From Nemertoderma westbladi (lineage: Eukaryota > Xenacoelomorpha > Nemertodermatida > Nemertodermatidae), in contig JAUCBJ010001521.1 of NCBI GenBank assembly GCA_032718475.1, forward strand, positions 1 through 30,037: a stretch of 30,037 bases of DNA. Reading direction: 5' to 3'. Below, piece by piece: positions 1 to 8,987 of this stretch. Positions within the stretch are counted from its first letter, which is position 1; the number at the start of each line of letters is the position of its first letter. The notes under the pieces are model-generated. The model saw nothing but the letters and a program-made list of their open reading frames with translations, was not told the DNA's origin and did not search any database. Position numbers and translations under genes: made by a program.

Positions 1-8
1 GGCCTACT

Positions 9-126
9 TACTACTGTACGTTGCTAAATAATGAATGTTATTGCTTATTAAATAATGTTACCAGTACATCTGATGCTACTAATTTTATTACTTTCATTTT
101 CCACGCGGTCTGTATACTCTTCTATG
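9..126. repeat. Left copy of 118-bp target-site duplication
   Basis: This segment matches 3162-3279 over 118 positions without indels and with two visible substitutions (near 75-77 against 3228-3230). The two copies bracket the RTE-like LINE at 127-3161. A diverged relative without a LINE is present at about 19315-19472, where the sequence runs straight from the equivalent of this segment into the sequence that follows 3279. That relative acts as an empty-site paralogue and supports duplication on insertion. Confidence 0.85.
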
Positions 127-157
127 ACCTCATGTTCCACCCCGACCAACAAAGCCA

Positions 158-1324
158 TTGGTGAATCTGAGGCAAGTCACTAGACTAGCCTCAGTAAACA
201 CCCTAACACTCGGGTCCCCAATGCGACAAGGTGAGCTGACTGCCTTGGCAGATAAGCTCTCTCTTAGCGCAGTGGGTGTTCAAGAGCACCGAATGCAGAC
301 TGGACAGACTGATGAGGTTCTGATTAAGGACATGGGGGGCGGTTGGCGACTCGCCCTCGCGTCAGCAGATGATAGTGGCAATGGTGGAATTGGTCTATTG
401 ATGAATCCAACTGCACATGCAGCATTGGACAAAATAGACCAAATCTCTAACCGCATCATCCGTTGCCACTTCTCATGTTCTGGAAGACTGGCTAAGAAGT
501 TTCCTAAGGTGGTTCTGATTGTGTGCTACTCTCCAACTAGTGTTGCCCCTGTAGAGGAGGTGGAAAATTTCTACCACAATCTACAAGCAGCTACTGATGG
601 AGTGGATCAGCATGCATTCTTAACATTCCTGGGAGACTTTAATGCAAGTCTGCATCAATCACCTACATCGCCCTGGGTCTATAGCAATAGTGTTAACCGA
701 AATTCTGTCCATCTTCAGGATTTTATCTCTGGAAATGGATTGTTTTTGGCTGGAACCCAGTTCAAGAAGCGAACTGGAAAGCTATGGACTCATAGTGGAC
801 CCAGTGGTCACAAGTCCCAGATAGACCATATTCTGTTTCGTAGGAAATACAGGAGCTCTATACAAGTCTGTAATGCATTTACACTTCGACCCTTCTCCAG
901 TGATCACCGCCTTATTGTGGCCAAGGTAAGACTTAGTCTGCGTGCTAGCAGAACAACGAAATCTGCCTTGCCGCGGCATGACTGGTCCTCTCTGTTGCAA
1001 CAGCCAAGTGTGAGATCCAGCTTCACACTACAGCTGAGCAACAGGTATGAGGCTCTTGCCTCTGAGGCGGCAGATCACTGTGAGGGCTATACTGCCTTTA
1101 CAGAAGCAGTTAAGTTAGCAGCTGAAGAAACAGTTCCTGTATACCCTCGAAACAGGAAAAGGGCTCCCTGGACTGACAACAAAATTCAGAAGTGCCGAAA
1201 TGTCCTACATAAGGCGCAGAAAGAGTCCCGACTCAAACAGACTACAGCGGCCAAGAATGCAGTTAAGGCTGCATCTAGGTCCCTGAACAGGCAGTACTCT
1301 GTTAATCTACAGGAGCTAAAATAA
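158..1324 (+). pseudogene. LINE endonuclease domain (AP endonuclease-like), frame-broken
   Basis: The frame is open from 128; the first usable start codon is a TTG at 158, so the true start may lie in a lost 5' end. It codes an exonuclease-endonuclease-phosphatase fold domain that nicks target DNA to prime reverse transcription. Visible landmarks are an early Asn in a VNTLTLG segment, QEHR (the conserved catalytic Glu), LGDFNASL, QIDHIL and the terminal SDHRLIV motif with the catalytic Asp-His pair. All key boxes are present, so the domain itself looks intact. The frame ends at TAA 1322-1324; coding potential continues one frame over from about 1321, consistent with one base lost in the A-run at 1318-1321. 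Confidence 0.85.
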
Positions 1325-2171
1325 ACCAACAGGTTGATGCCATCAATGATGCTGACGACTGCAGGCAATCATCCCAGGCATGGAAATCGATCAATCTGCT
1401 TACTGGGCGGAAAAGCCAACCAACCACCAAGGTTAAGGCTGAATCACCAGCCGATCGCCTCAATGGTTGGAAAGCCCACTTTGAAAAGCTCCTCAATAAT
1501 GACAGGGTATTGCCTGATAACTTTATAGAAGTAAAAGTGTCTGAGTCTGTACTCCCAGATATTCCCATGGGCGATATCTCCTTTGCAGAAGTGAAGGCTG
1601 CTGCAAAGAGCATTAAGACCAATCGTGCCAGTGGAGTAGATGGTGTTCCCCCTGAGGTCTTTAAAATACCTGAGTGTTTAAAGCTCATCTATGCCATCAT
1701 AGTAGACATGTACCGAACAACAAGAGTCCCACAAGAAATGAAAACAAATACGTTGGTGCCAGTTCCCAAGAAGGGCAACCTAACACTCTATGGTTCTTTT
1801 CGGGGAATCTCATTGATCTCGATTGCTGCAAAGCTATACAATAGGATTCTATTAAATCGCATCAGGGATCCCATTGAGAGACTGCTCCGTGGAAATCAGA
1901 ATGGGTTCCGTAAAGGTCGTGGGACCATGGAGCCCATTTTGGCACTTAGAAGGATAATTGAAGAATTATCAAAAAAGAAAGACAGGCATCTGGCTGTTAT
2001 CTTTGTTGACTTCTTCAAGGCCTTTGATTCAGTCTCTCGGTCACGTATGTTCAGCATACTTTCATTATATGGGATTCCTAATGAAATTATTGCAGCAATC
2101 AGATCAGTATACGATGGTTCGACAACATTTGTGTCTACTGTTGTCGGTGACACAGAACCATTTGAAGTGTT
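1325..2171 (+). pseudogene. LINE reverse transcriptase, N-terminal half
   Basis: This frame continues the endonuclease ORF after a one-base shift and stays open to TAG 2248-2250. It contains SGVDGVPPEVF, LVPVPKKGN, the NQNGFRKGRGT motif and VDFFKAFDSVSRS, which holds the first catalytic Asp of the RT active site (motif A). These are hallmarks of RTE/BovB-like reverse transcriptases. True coding ends near 2170, where the reading moves to another frame; the remainder to 2250 is out of frame. Confidence 0.85.
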
Positions 2172-3119
2172 ATGGGCGTCCTCCAAGGAGACACACTTGC
2201 ACCATTCTTGTTCATTATTGTGGTTGAATATGTTCTATGCATGTCCTTAGATCATCATAATGATGATGGGGTGATGATAACTCCACCTACTGGCTCCAGA
2301 AGTCGAGGAAATCCTGCCAAGTACCTAACTGATCTAGACTTTGCTGATGACTTAGGAGTACTCTCAGAATCATTAGAGGGAGCCCAACGGCTCCTCAGCT
2401 CATTCGAACATGCTGCTTCTAGTGTTGGTCTTTTTATTAACTCCAGATGGACCAAAATTCTGACAGTTAACTTTGAAAGTCCTCAGCAAGTCTCTGATCG
2501 GATGAGCATAAGCTCAAAGGATGGTATGCTTGAGCATGTGGACGACTTCTGTTACCTGGGATCATGGATCCGGAAGTCAGGTGAGGACCTTCGAATACGT
2601 AAGGGAAAGGCATGGGCAGCCTTGAATAGGCTTTCCAGGATTTGGAAGTCACCTAGAATTAATCGGAAACTTAAGGTCCGATTATTTAGAGCAGCAGTAG
2701 TTCCAGTACTCCTCTACGGGAGTCCATGCTGGGCTCTAACTGCTGAGGACACCAAATCTCTGGATGGCACATTCACAAGAATGCTACGCCGGGTTCATTG
2801 TGTCAAGTACAATGCACACATCTCCAACCAGACACTATATAACATTGGAGGTGTCTCATTGGTTCCCCCAAGCTTGACACTAGAACAAAATCGCCTCCGC
2901 TTTGCAGGACATTGCTTTCGCCGTGAGGACCAGCCAGTGCATAATCTTGTACTTTGGCAGCCTCATGGAGTGAATAAGCATGGTGGACAGCCCATGACTT
3001 TCTTGAGACACATCTTAAAGGACACTGGCCTTAAAGATGCGGATGATCTAGCAAATGTCATGGGTGATAGGGAGTTGTGGCGGTGCAATTTTGTTGACAA
3101 GCCGGCACAGCATTCTTAA
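2172..3119 (+). pseudogene. LINE reverse transcriptase, C-terminal half
   Basis: The frame restarts at MGVLQGDTLAPFLF and runs to TAA 3117-3119. It carries the catalytic FADD box at 2340-2351, a thumb-like region, and a C-terminal domain with WALTAEDTKSLD, RMLRRV and RLRFAGHCFRRE, conserved in RTE-like elements. It is separated from the N-terminal half by a one-base frame break at about 2167-2172. The same break is present in the copy at 15338-16801. Compared with copy 2 it has Trp where the other has Lys in the SR(W/K)TKILTVNF stretch, probably a private mutation here. Confidence 0.86.
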
Positions 3120-3161
3120 AAATACAGCTGCAATGCAGCATGCCGATCCTAGTAGTAGTAG

Positions 3162-3279
3162 TACTACTGTACGTTGCTAAATAATGAATGTTATTGCTTA
3201 TTAAATAATGTTACCAGTACATCTGATACAACTAATTTTATTACTTTCATTTTCCACGCGGTCTGTATACTCTTCTATG
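3162..3279. repeat. Right copy of 118-bp target-site duplication
   Basis: It is the partner of 9-126 and directly follows the (TAG)n tail of the LINE. The sequence that follows (from 3280, starting ttagtccagaggccg) matches what follows the same segment at about 19472, in the BEL copy 2 leader. Confidence 0.85.
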
Positions 3280-4400
3280 TTAGTCCAGAGGCCGTTATAA
3301 AAGGCGTGAAATTTTCCTGTCGTTTTTACGATAACCATATATTTGGAACATGCTGATCTACTGTAAGTCGGAATATGCCATTCGTGAAAGTTTTTAATTT
3401 TTTAAAAAATCAATTCCATTTCGAATTTTATAGTAAAAAGTCAGAATGACCGGGATTTCTAACCAACAAATTTATGAACAAAGGTTATAGATACTGTATA
3501 TTAACCGTTTTTCCTCTCCAGTATTTTTGCCTCTAAAATAATTTATAAAATTTATAAATTATAATAAATGGACCTCTATAGGCAAAGGGTCCGTTATCAA
3601 GTCAAAAATACGAAATACTTACAGTATAATTTGTAATTTATGTTGTTATGAAATTATTGTTTTGGTTTTGCAAAATTTGAAATATATATTTATTACCCGT
3701 CTTATTCCAATTCCCATGGCCGAGTTTTAGACCGGAAGTGCATGGGATCTCTAAAGGGTCAAAATATAAATAATAAAAACCTCTATGAAACAATAAAAAT
3801 GCCTAAAAAATACGGCAGTAATAAATATTTGTCCCTACAGGGATAATTTAGAATTATCGTTGCAGTAACAAAAATTTAAAGATTTAAAAAAATTGTTTTT
3901 CTGAAAATACTTGAAAGCGTTGCATTTAACCAGCTACAAGACTACTATATCAGTAACAATCTAATGAATATCTTAACAGTCGGGCTGTCGGGAGGGATAT
4001 TCAACTGAAACCGCATTAATCGTTGTAGATAGCGCTATTAGAAATGGCATGGGCAATGGCAATTGGGGGGATACATTTGTGTTTACGAATAATTGTTTAT
4101 ATTTAATGCTTTAACTAACAAAATTCGCTGAAAAACTGTGACGTCATTAATGCACCGCCCCTGATTACCTAGCTACTTCATTATAACTCCCTTTTGTTGT
4201 AGAAAAACCAAGGCACCGTCCGCAAAGTGCGCTCTATTCTTAAATGTTATAAAACATTTATTATATAACCTTAATATAACCAAATATAACCATTATATAT
4301 CCTATATAATTATATACTGTAATATAATATAGTAACCCCATTAGGCCCTCAAAACTAAATCGACCACCCACTGTCACCAGAACTAACCAACGCACTACTG
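3280..4400 (+). other. Noncoding leader of BEL/Pao copy 1 (LTR candidate)
   Basis: No convincing coding frame is visible. The stretch is AT-rich and aligns almost end to end with 19472-20590 upstream of the second gag region, with scattered substitutions and small indels. Its position upstream of gag and its conservation between copies suggest an LTR plus leader. I did not find a matching 3' LTR or a tRNA primer-binding site, so the LTR call is inference. A TA-rich block at 4255-4335 could hold TATA-like promoter sequence. Confidence 0.55.
4139..4146. promoter_or_regulatory. CRE-like palindrome TGACGTCA
   Basis: This is a perfect 8-bp CREB/ATF consensus palindrome in the BEL leader. It is conserved at the corresponding place in copy 2 (20363-20370). 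Conservation may simply reflect shared descent; activity is untested. Confidence 0.35.
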
Positions 4401-4539
4401 GCCTCGAATTACAATCTGACCGACCGAGAGTGACTACGACCTCCGACTTAGACCGGACGGAAGTCGACACAGCCACAGGTTTAAACCTGCCGCCGGGAAT
4501 GGACCCACTTATGGCCCCATCCCCAGGTTTATTAATCGG

Positions 4540-5112
4540 CCTACAAGGGGCATTGACAACTATCGGGCCTCCGAGAAAGGTACTAAGGCTCAAATACTGT
4601 ACATGTCTGTCACAGAGATGCAACAGGATGTATTGCGATATTATAATTATCCAGCATTGGATAAGTTTTTTCAATTAAATTCTACCACCTCTGATGAATT
4701 GACAGCATTGAAAGTACCAGCTGATCCTCCAGACCTTAGTAAAGTGGGAAGGACCCTAAGGGGATTTCAGACCGGTTTTGCTAAGTAAATCGCCAGTTTT
4801 GAAACCGCCTTATGGGACCCAAACATAGATAATCCTCCATCACTCTTTTATGACATAAAGGAGAGAATAATCCGTATCAGGATAATCCTCACCGCCTTCT
4901 ATCAGTCCGCCGTCCGGACTGGAGCTGCAGTGATAGAAACTGCAGCCAATGAAAACATAATAAAATTCGCTCAGTCGGCGCGTACTTGCCTCTCCTTCCA
5001 AGGCGAATTCCCTCATCCTTAAACTCTGGATTCTGACCATCCATCCCTGATCGATACCCGTGACGTTGAAGGATATATGCAGACCGAACCCGAGACTCAA
5101 ACGGGGCAATAA
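4540..5112 (+). pseudogene. BEL gag N-terminal segment, copy 1
   Basis: The readable segment begins around IDNYRASEKGTKAQIL and continues through MSVTEMQQDVLRYY (ATG at 4603) to a stop TAA 4786-4788. The same frame then reads on through SFETALWDP to further stops near 5021 and at 5110-5112. The first and last of these stops recur in copy 2 (24382-24384 and 24717-24719), so they predate the split of the copies. I recognise no domain; gag identity comes from position and linkage to downstream gag. Confidence 0.5.
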
Positions 5113-5179
5113 GATGCGATCCGTAAACACCTCGGCAAGTGGGAGAATAAGAACTAATGAGAAGACTCCGTGGCTATCC

Positions 5180-5970
5180 CCCATCAAGTCCCACAACTAT
5201 AAGGATCCTAAAGGATATCGATGAGGAATGTCAACGTGATCGATTATGGACTGGGACCTAGAGAAAAATAAAGGTAAATTAAAACAATTACAGGATTGGG
5301 CAGAGGATGAACGCTTACAACGTAAATATGAAGCTGAGGAAGCGGAGAAAACGCAAACTGGAAGCGGAGAAACGAAAACGCGAACTGGAAGCGGAGAAAC
5401 GAAAACGCGAACTGGAAGCGGAGAAACGAAATCGCGAACTGGAAGCGGAGAAACGAAAACGCGAACTGGAAGCGGAGAAACGAAAACGCGAACTGGAAGC
5501 GTAGGAACGAAAACGCGAACTGGAAGCGTAGGAACGAAAACGCAAACTGGAATCGGAGGAACGCAAAAATCAGTTTCTGGCGGAACAAAATAGAAAGCAG
5601 AATGAGAGGGAGCAAGAGAGCATATTGAGAGAGATCGAATCAATAGAAAAACAACAGTCCGATTCCCAATCAAAGATAACAGGACCAAACAACTCGATTG
5701 CTATACTTCCTCCGAAGAGTTCGATAAATTATCAGACAAATCTTGAACTTCTAGAGGCGGACGACGCTTAGAACGGGCTGAACGTCATCGCCTGCCATTA
5801 CTGCCACCCCAACACCGTGCTAACTCCGTTAAAAACACCAACGATCTTAGAACTGACTCCGACTCTGATTTTTTCAGACCAATGAACACCCCTCTTGCGG
5901 CGCCAAATATTGTTCCCTGTATATTAATAAACCCCTCTAAACCGAATGTAACATCTGCGGCTAATGGGTC
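5180..5970 (+). pseudogene. BEL gag coiled-coil segment, copy 1
   Basis: It codes a highly charged Lys/Arg/Glu-rich stretch predicted to form a long coiled coil, beginning near MDWDLEKNKGKLKQLQ and expanding into KRKRELEAE repeats at 5345-5560. After the repeats the reading continues as an acidic/basic linker similar to 25050-25460 in copy 2. The frame is broken by a short first repeat unit (five bases missing, shared with copy 2) and by GAG-to-TAG changes in the last repeat units. Coiled coils near the gag N-terminus commonly drive assembly; that role is inferred. Confidence 0.5.
5345..5560 (+). repeat. 27-bp coding minisatellite in gag (about 8 units)
   Basis: One shortened 22-bp unit is followed by seven full 27-bp units built on gagaaacgaaaacgcgaac plus tggaagcg. 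Each unit encodes nine residues, KRKRELEAE. The homologous place in copy 2 (about 24965-25050) has only three or so degenerate units, so unit number changed after the copies separated. Confidence 0.85.
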
Positions 5971-6881
5971 GCATTAGCCCTTATTAGTGCACTAGTATTT
6001 ACACCCATTGGTATTTCGACAACTTCTGTAGAAAGTAGCCAGGCGACAGTTTACAGCTCAAAACTTCTACAGTATATAGGGATAGAATAGTTACGCCTAC
6101 AGTTCAACCTAAACAGGCGTGACCAATCCCACTGCTGGCAGACAGAATGTCCAGCACTGCTTTCGCCCACCCACTGAACACTCATACTCTGGGCCCTAGT
6201 CTGTCCCCCATCATTGACTCCCATGATGGACATTATGCCGCCTCCAAGCCGGGCTTATCCTTCGGCTCGGTCGAGTTGATGAGGGATGCGGGACCCACTG
6301 GGGCAAAAGAGAGAGTCGCCCGGGCGAATGAGGACTCCCTTTATAGGGAAAGATTAAACGAATCCTCATTAAATCTGCAAGCTATGCAGGAGGCAGTAAA
6401 TAGTTAAATGAAACAATTAGCTATTTTATATTATAATATCGATTTTGAATTAAATCGATTAAATAAACAACTGAGATAGTGAGTGAACAAAATCAGCAAG
6501 CATTGGAAAAGCCGCAACAGCAACGGCAACAATTACAACAACACTTAAAGCAGTTGCACGACGAAGCCGCCAACAACGAGCAATCGGATTATGCACCATT
6601 GACGTTTGCAAGAGTTGCGAGTTGAATCTGTACAAGCCTCCGAGGTTCTAGAGTAGCTACACCAAAAGCTGGCTAATTCTCAGGACCTCCTGGCCTCGAA
6701 CAACGCTGGAGTGGTCAGGAACCCGGACTCTCCTGAGTATCAAATCTTAAAGAGAGCTTCTAATATAAACGGCGTTGAAGCTGAAAATATGTCACGCCCA
6801 CCCATCTCACCCAATGTTAGAAACCCTGAGTATAACACAGGGATACAAAATGACACACAAAATATGAACAATTTTTATAGA

Positions 6882-6900
6882 CCCCCCCCCCCCCCCCCCC
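6882..6900 (+). repeat. Poly-C tract (19 C) encoding polyproline
   Basis: Nineteen consecutive C lie within gag. Here the length keeps the upstream and downstream frames in register. The equivalent tract in copy 2 (26362-26378) has 17 C and throws the frame out. Homopolymer length is error-prone in sequencing, so the exact count is uncertain. Confidence 0.85.
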
Positions 6901-6947
6901 AGACCAATGTAGGCCCCTGTGATAACTCTACATTTAATACTATGTTT

Positions 6948-6959
6948 AATAGTACTATA
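6948..6959. repeat. Target-site duplication of LINE 2, left copy
   Basis: The 12-mer aatagtactata is repeated at 8976-8987. In copy 2 the same 12-mer occurs once (about 26427-26438), running directly into gctcaggatag, which shows the uninterrupted target. Confidence 0.9.
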
Positions 6960-6961
6960 AA

Positions 6962-7427
6962 CTACCTGATTCCCAATTCGGCTTCCGTGTTGGCAGGTCA
7001 ACGTTAATGGCTATAAAACACATATACTTATACATCGACGCGGCTTTATCGTCACCTGGTGGTCATATATACTGCGTTTTTATAGACTTTTCAAAGGCCT
7101 TCGACACCGTAAACCGTGAGCGACTTTGCACAAAGTTGTCCGACATTGGAGTTAATCGAACATTTATCTGCGCTCTATGGGCTCTGATAGCAACTAACTA
7201 CATTCGAATCTGCATTGGACTGTTCGTTACAGACCCGATATGCCAAATGGTCGGCGTTATCCAGGGAGACAAACTGTCTCCATTACTTTTCAGCCTGTTT
7301 ATTGCCGATTTGCCCTCTGTAATAACCGGAATCGGTGTATTTATAATTTTATACGCCGACGATATAGCAATTTACGGCGAATCTATAGAAAGTGTTCAAC
7401 GCGCTCTAAATAACCTAGAAAAGTACT
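6962..7427 (+). pseudogene. LINE 2 reverse transcriptase, first part
   Basis: An open frame encodes LPDSQFGFRVGRST, then VFIDFSKAFDTVNRERL (catalytic Asp of motif A), VIQGDKLSPLLFSLFIADL, and the YADD active-site box at 7352-7363. Reading is cut after NNLEK by the insertion at 7428 and resumes at 8092 with the next codons of the same gene. The endonuclease and N-terminal RT fingers are absent because the element is 5'-truncated. Confidence 0.85.
7414..7427. repeat. Target-site duplication of nested RTE fragment, left copy
   Basis: The 14-mer cctagaaaagtact is repeated exactly at 8091-8104. Removing the intervening segment plus one copy rejoins the LINE 2 RT reading as LEKYCDLNGLTVNLAKTK. Confidence 0.92.
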
Positions 7428-8090
7428 ACTAGGATCGGCATGCTGCATTGCCGCTGCATTTTTAAGAATGTTGTGCCGGCTTGTCAACAAAATTGCACCG
7501 CCACAACTCCCTATCACCCATGACATTTGCTAGATCATCCGCATCTTTAAGGCCAGTGTCCTTTAAGATGCGTCTCAAGAAAGTCATGGGCTGTCCACCA
7601 TGCTTATTCACTCCATGAGGCTGCCAAAGTACAAGATTATGCACTGGCTGGTCCTCACGGCGAAAGCAATGTCCTGCAAAGCGGAGGCGATTTTGTTCTA
7701 GTGTCAAGCTTGGGGGAACCAATGAGACACCTCCAATGTTATATAGTGTCTGGTTGGAGATGTGTGCATTGTACTTGACACAATGTACCCGGCGTAGCAT
7801 TCTTGTGAATGTGCCATCCAGAGATTTGGTGTCCTCAGCAGTTAGAGCCCAGCATGGACTCCCGTAGAGGAGTACTGGAACTACTGCTGCTCTGAATAAT
7901 CGGACCTTAAGTTTCCGATTAATTCTAGGTGACTTCCAAATCCTGGAAAGCCTATTCAAGGCTGCCCATGCCTTTCCCTTACGTATTCGAAGGTCCTCAC
8001 CTGACTTCCGGATCCATGATCCCAGGTAACAGAAGTCGTCCACATGCTCAAGCATACCATCCTTTGAGCTTATGCTCATCCGATCAGAGA
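7428..8090 (-). mobile_element. RTE-like LINE fragment, minus strand, 5'-truncated
   Basis: This is the reverse complement of the last 660 bases or so of the LINE at 127-3161. Its (TAG)n-type 3' end is at the left (7428-7434) and it is truncated at the right, near 8090. It lies inside LINE 2 between exact 14-bp duplications. It is the youngest layer of this nest. Confidence 0.93.
7462..8079 (-). pseudogene. C-terminal 205 residues of RTE-like reverse transcriptase
   Basis: The open frame runs from ATG 8079 down to 7462 and encodes only the thumb and C-terminal region after the FADD box, so it cannot act as a polymerase. It contains RMLRRV, RLRFAGHCFRRE and LKDTGLKDADDLANV. It differs from the corresponding part of the copy at 2172-3119 at one residue that I can see (Arg for His in LRRILK), indicating very recent common origin. 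Confidence 0.88.
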
Positions 8091-8104
8091 CCTAGAAAAG
8101 TACT
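8091..8104. repeat. Target-site duplication of nested RTE fragment, right copy
   Basis: Exact repeat of 7414-7427 (cctagaaaagtact). Confidence 0.92.
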
Positions 8105-8798
8105 GCGACTTAAACGGCCTTACAGTCAATTTGGCAAAAACAAAAGTTATTAAATTTCGCCGGGGTGGGAGACTAATGACATACTTATATATAAAGGTCA
8201 GCAATTGGAATTTGTGAACAAGTTCAATTACCTTGGCGTCGTACTGACTACGAAAAATTCGCCAGCTGGTCATTACACTCATTTACACAAGCGGGGCATT
8301 GCCTCCTGTATACGGTTAGCATCAACAGTCAATATGAGTTCCGTTTCCATAGCAACCGCTCACAAACTCTGGGCCCTTGTGGTCTTTCCGGCCACCACAT
8401 ACGGTTGCTCGACTTTCCACGATTTCTCCAGAGCGCAGCTTTTGCAGCTCCCCCACGTGATCAAAGTCCGCGGATTCTACTATAAACTTTGGTGCGGTCT
8501 ACGTAAATTCGCGTCAACAACCAATATACTTGAGGCGGTTGACAATGGAGACAACTCCAGTATCAACCTCAAATATTTATCGGGCCAGCGGCGGAGGGTG
8601 GGAGCGCAGTTCCTTTCCAACGGCTTCCATCACAAACTCTGCAGCTCAACAAGATGCTGGCGGCCCACCCCTGCATGTATTTGCCGCCTATGCAGCGGTC
8701 AGGCGTCCACTGCCGCCCATGCGATGGGCTGCAATGGGCTGACCAACGTGGCTCGCCCCACAACCCTCAGCCTCGCATTCCACCTTCAGCAAATATAA
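8092..8798 (+). pseudogene. LINE 2 reverse transcriptase, C-terminal part
   Basis: Reading resumes with LEKYCDLNGLTVNLAKTKVI, shifts frame near 8185-8195, and continues through GQQLEFVNKFNYLGVVL to TAA 8796-8798. Near the end, CICRLCSGQASTAAHAMGC gives a C-x2-C then H then C zinc-binding pattern of the kind at the C-termini of several LINE polyproteins. The frameshift and the 7428-8090 insertion make it nonfunctional. Confidence 0.8.
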
Positions 8799-8975
8799 AT
8801 ATTACAATACCCGATTTTATTTATATTTAAATAATAACTCCCTAATATGTGGTTGTGTAATTAATATTTATATCTATTTTATTTACTTTTACTATAATGT
8901 GCTTCCTATTACTGTATTAATTTTATAAACTACTTATTTTACTTATTCGTTGGATAAATTAAATGCCTTTATATC
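8799..8975 (+). other. 3' UTR of LINE 2
   Basis: AT-rich noncoding sequence between the LINE 2 stop codon and the right-hand 12-bp duplication. No poly-A or clear microsatellite tail is present. Confidence 0.6.
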
Positions 8976-8987
8976 AATAGTACTATA
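8976..8987. repeat. Target-site duplication of LINE 2, right copy
   Basis: Exact repeat of 6948-6959 (aatagtactata). Confidence 0.9.

Larger units (their letters stand above)
127..3161 (+). mobile_element. RTE-like non-LTR retrotransposon, copy 1 (near full length)
   Basis: The element encodes an AP-like endonuclease, then a reverse transcriptase, then a C-terminal segment containing RLRFAGHCFRRE, the order and size (about 3 kb) typical of RTE-type LINEs. The 3' end is a short UTR closing in a (TAG)n microsatellite at 3150-3161 rather than poly-A, also usual for RTE elements. Two frame breaks (about 1316-1324 and 2167-2172) inactivate this copy. Two further copies in this window (15338-16801 and minus-strand 7428-8090) are nearly identical, so the family moved recently. 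The RTE assignment rests on motif resemblance; a related clade is possible. Confidence 0.88.
6140..6959 (+). pseudogene. BEL gag middle segment with Pro-rich stretch, copy 1
   Basis: Two readable pieces are visible. The first (6147-6407) includes GAKERVARANEDSLYRERL and a helical stretch ending at an in-frame stop. A Gln-rich coiled-coil-like piece follows (6480-6620). The second (6711-6959) includes NPDSPEYQILKRA and a polyproline run encoded by the poly-C tract, and continues in frame across the LINE insertion into 8976-9509. It is closely similar to 25628-26440. No enzymatic domain is visible. Confidence 0.5.
6960..8975 (+). mobile_element. LINE 2: 5'-truncated non-LTR retrotransposon
   Basis: The insertion begins abruptly inside an RT ORF (LPDSQFGFRVGRST) and ends after an AT-rich 3' UTR (8799-8975) without an obvious poly-A tail. 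Twelve-base duplications flank it. The RT differs from the other LINEs here, and its C-terminus carries a CCHC-like motif, as in several Jockey/R1-type LINEs; I could not fix the clade. It is interrupted by an RTE LINE fragment at 7428-8090. Confidence 0.85.

Noticed and set aside
3174-3356. 60-codon plus-strand frame across the right target-site duplication
   Set aside because: It spans an insertion junction in AT-rich noncoding sequence and is not conserved at 19313-19500.
5197-5688. Minus-strand frames rich in FxSPLPVRVF repeats, and plus-strand TGSGETKTR frame (5246-5593)
   Set aside because: These are other readings of the 27-bp gag array. Only the KRKRELEAE frame connects to conserved gag sequence downstream and in copy 2.
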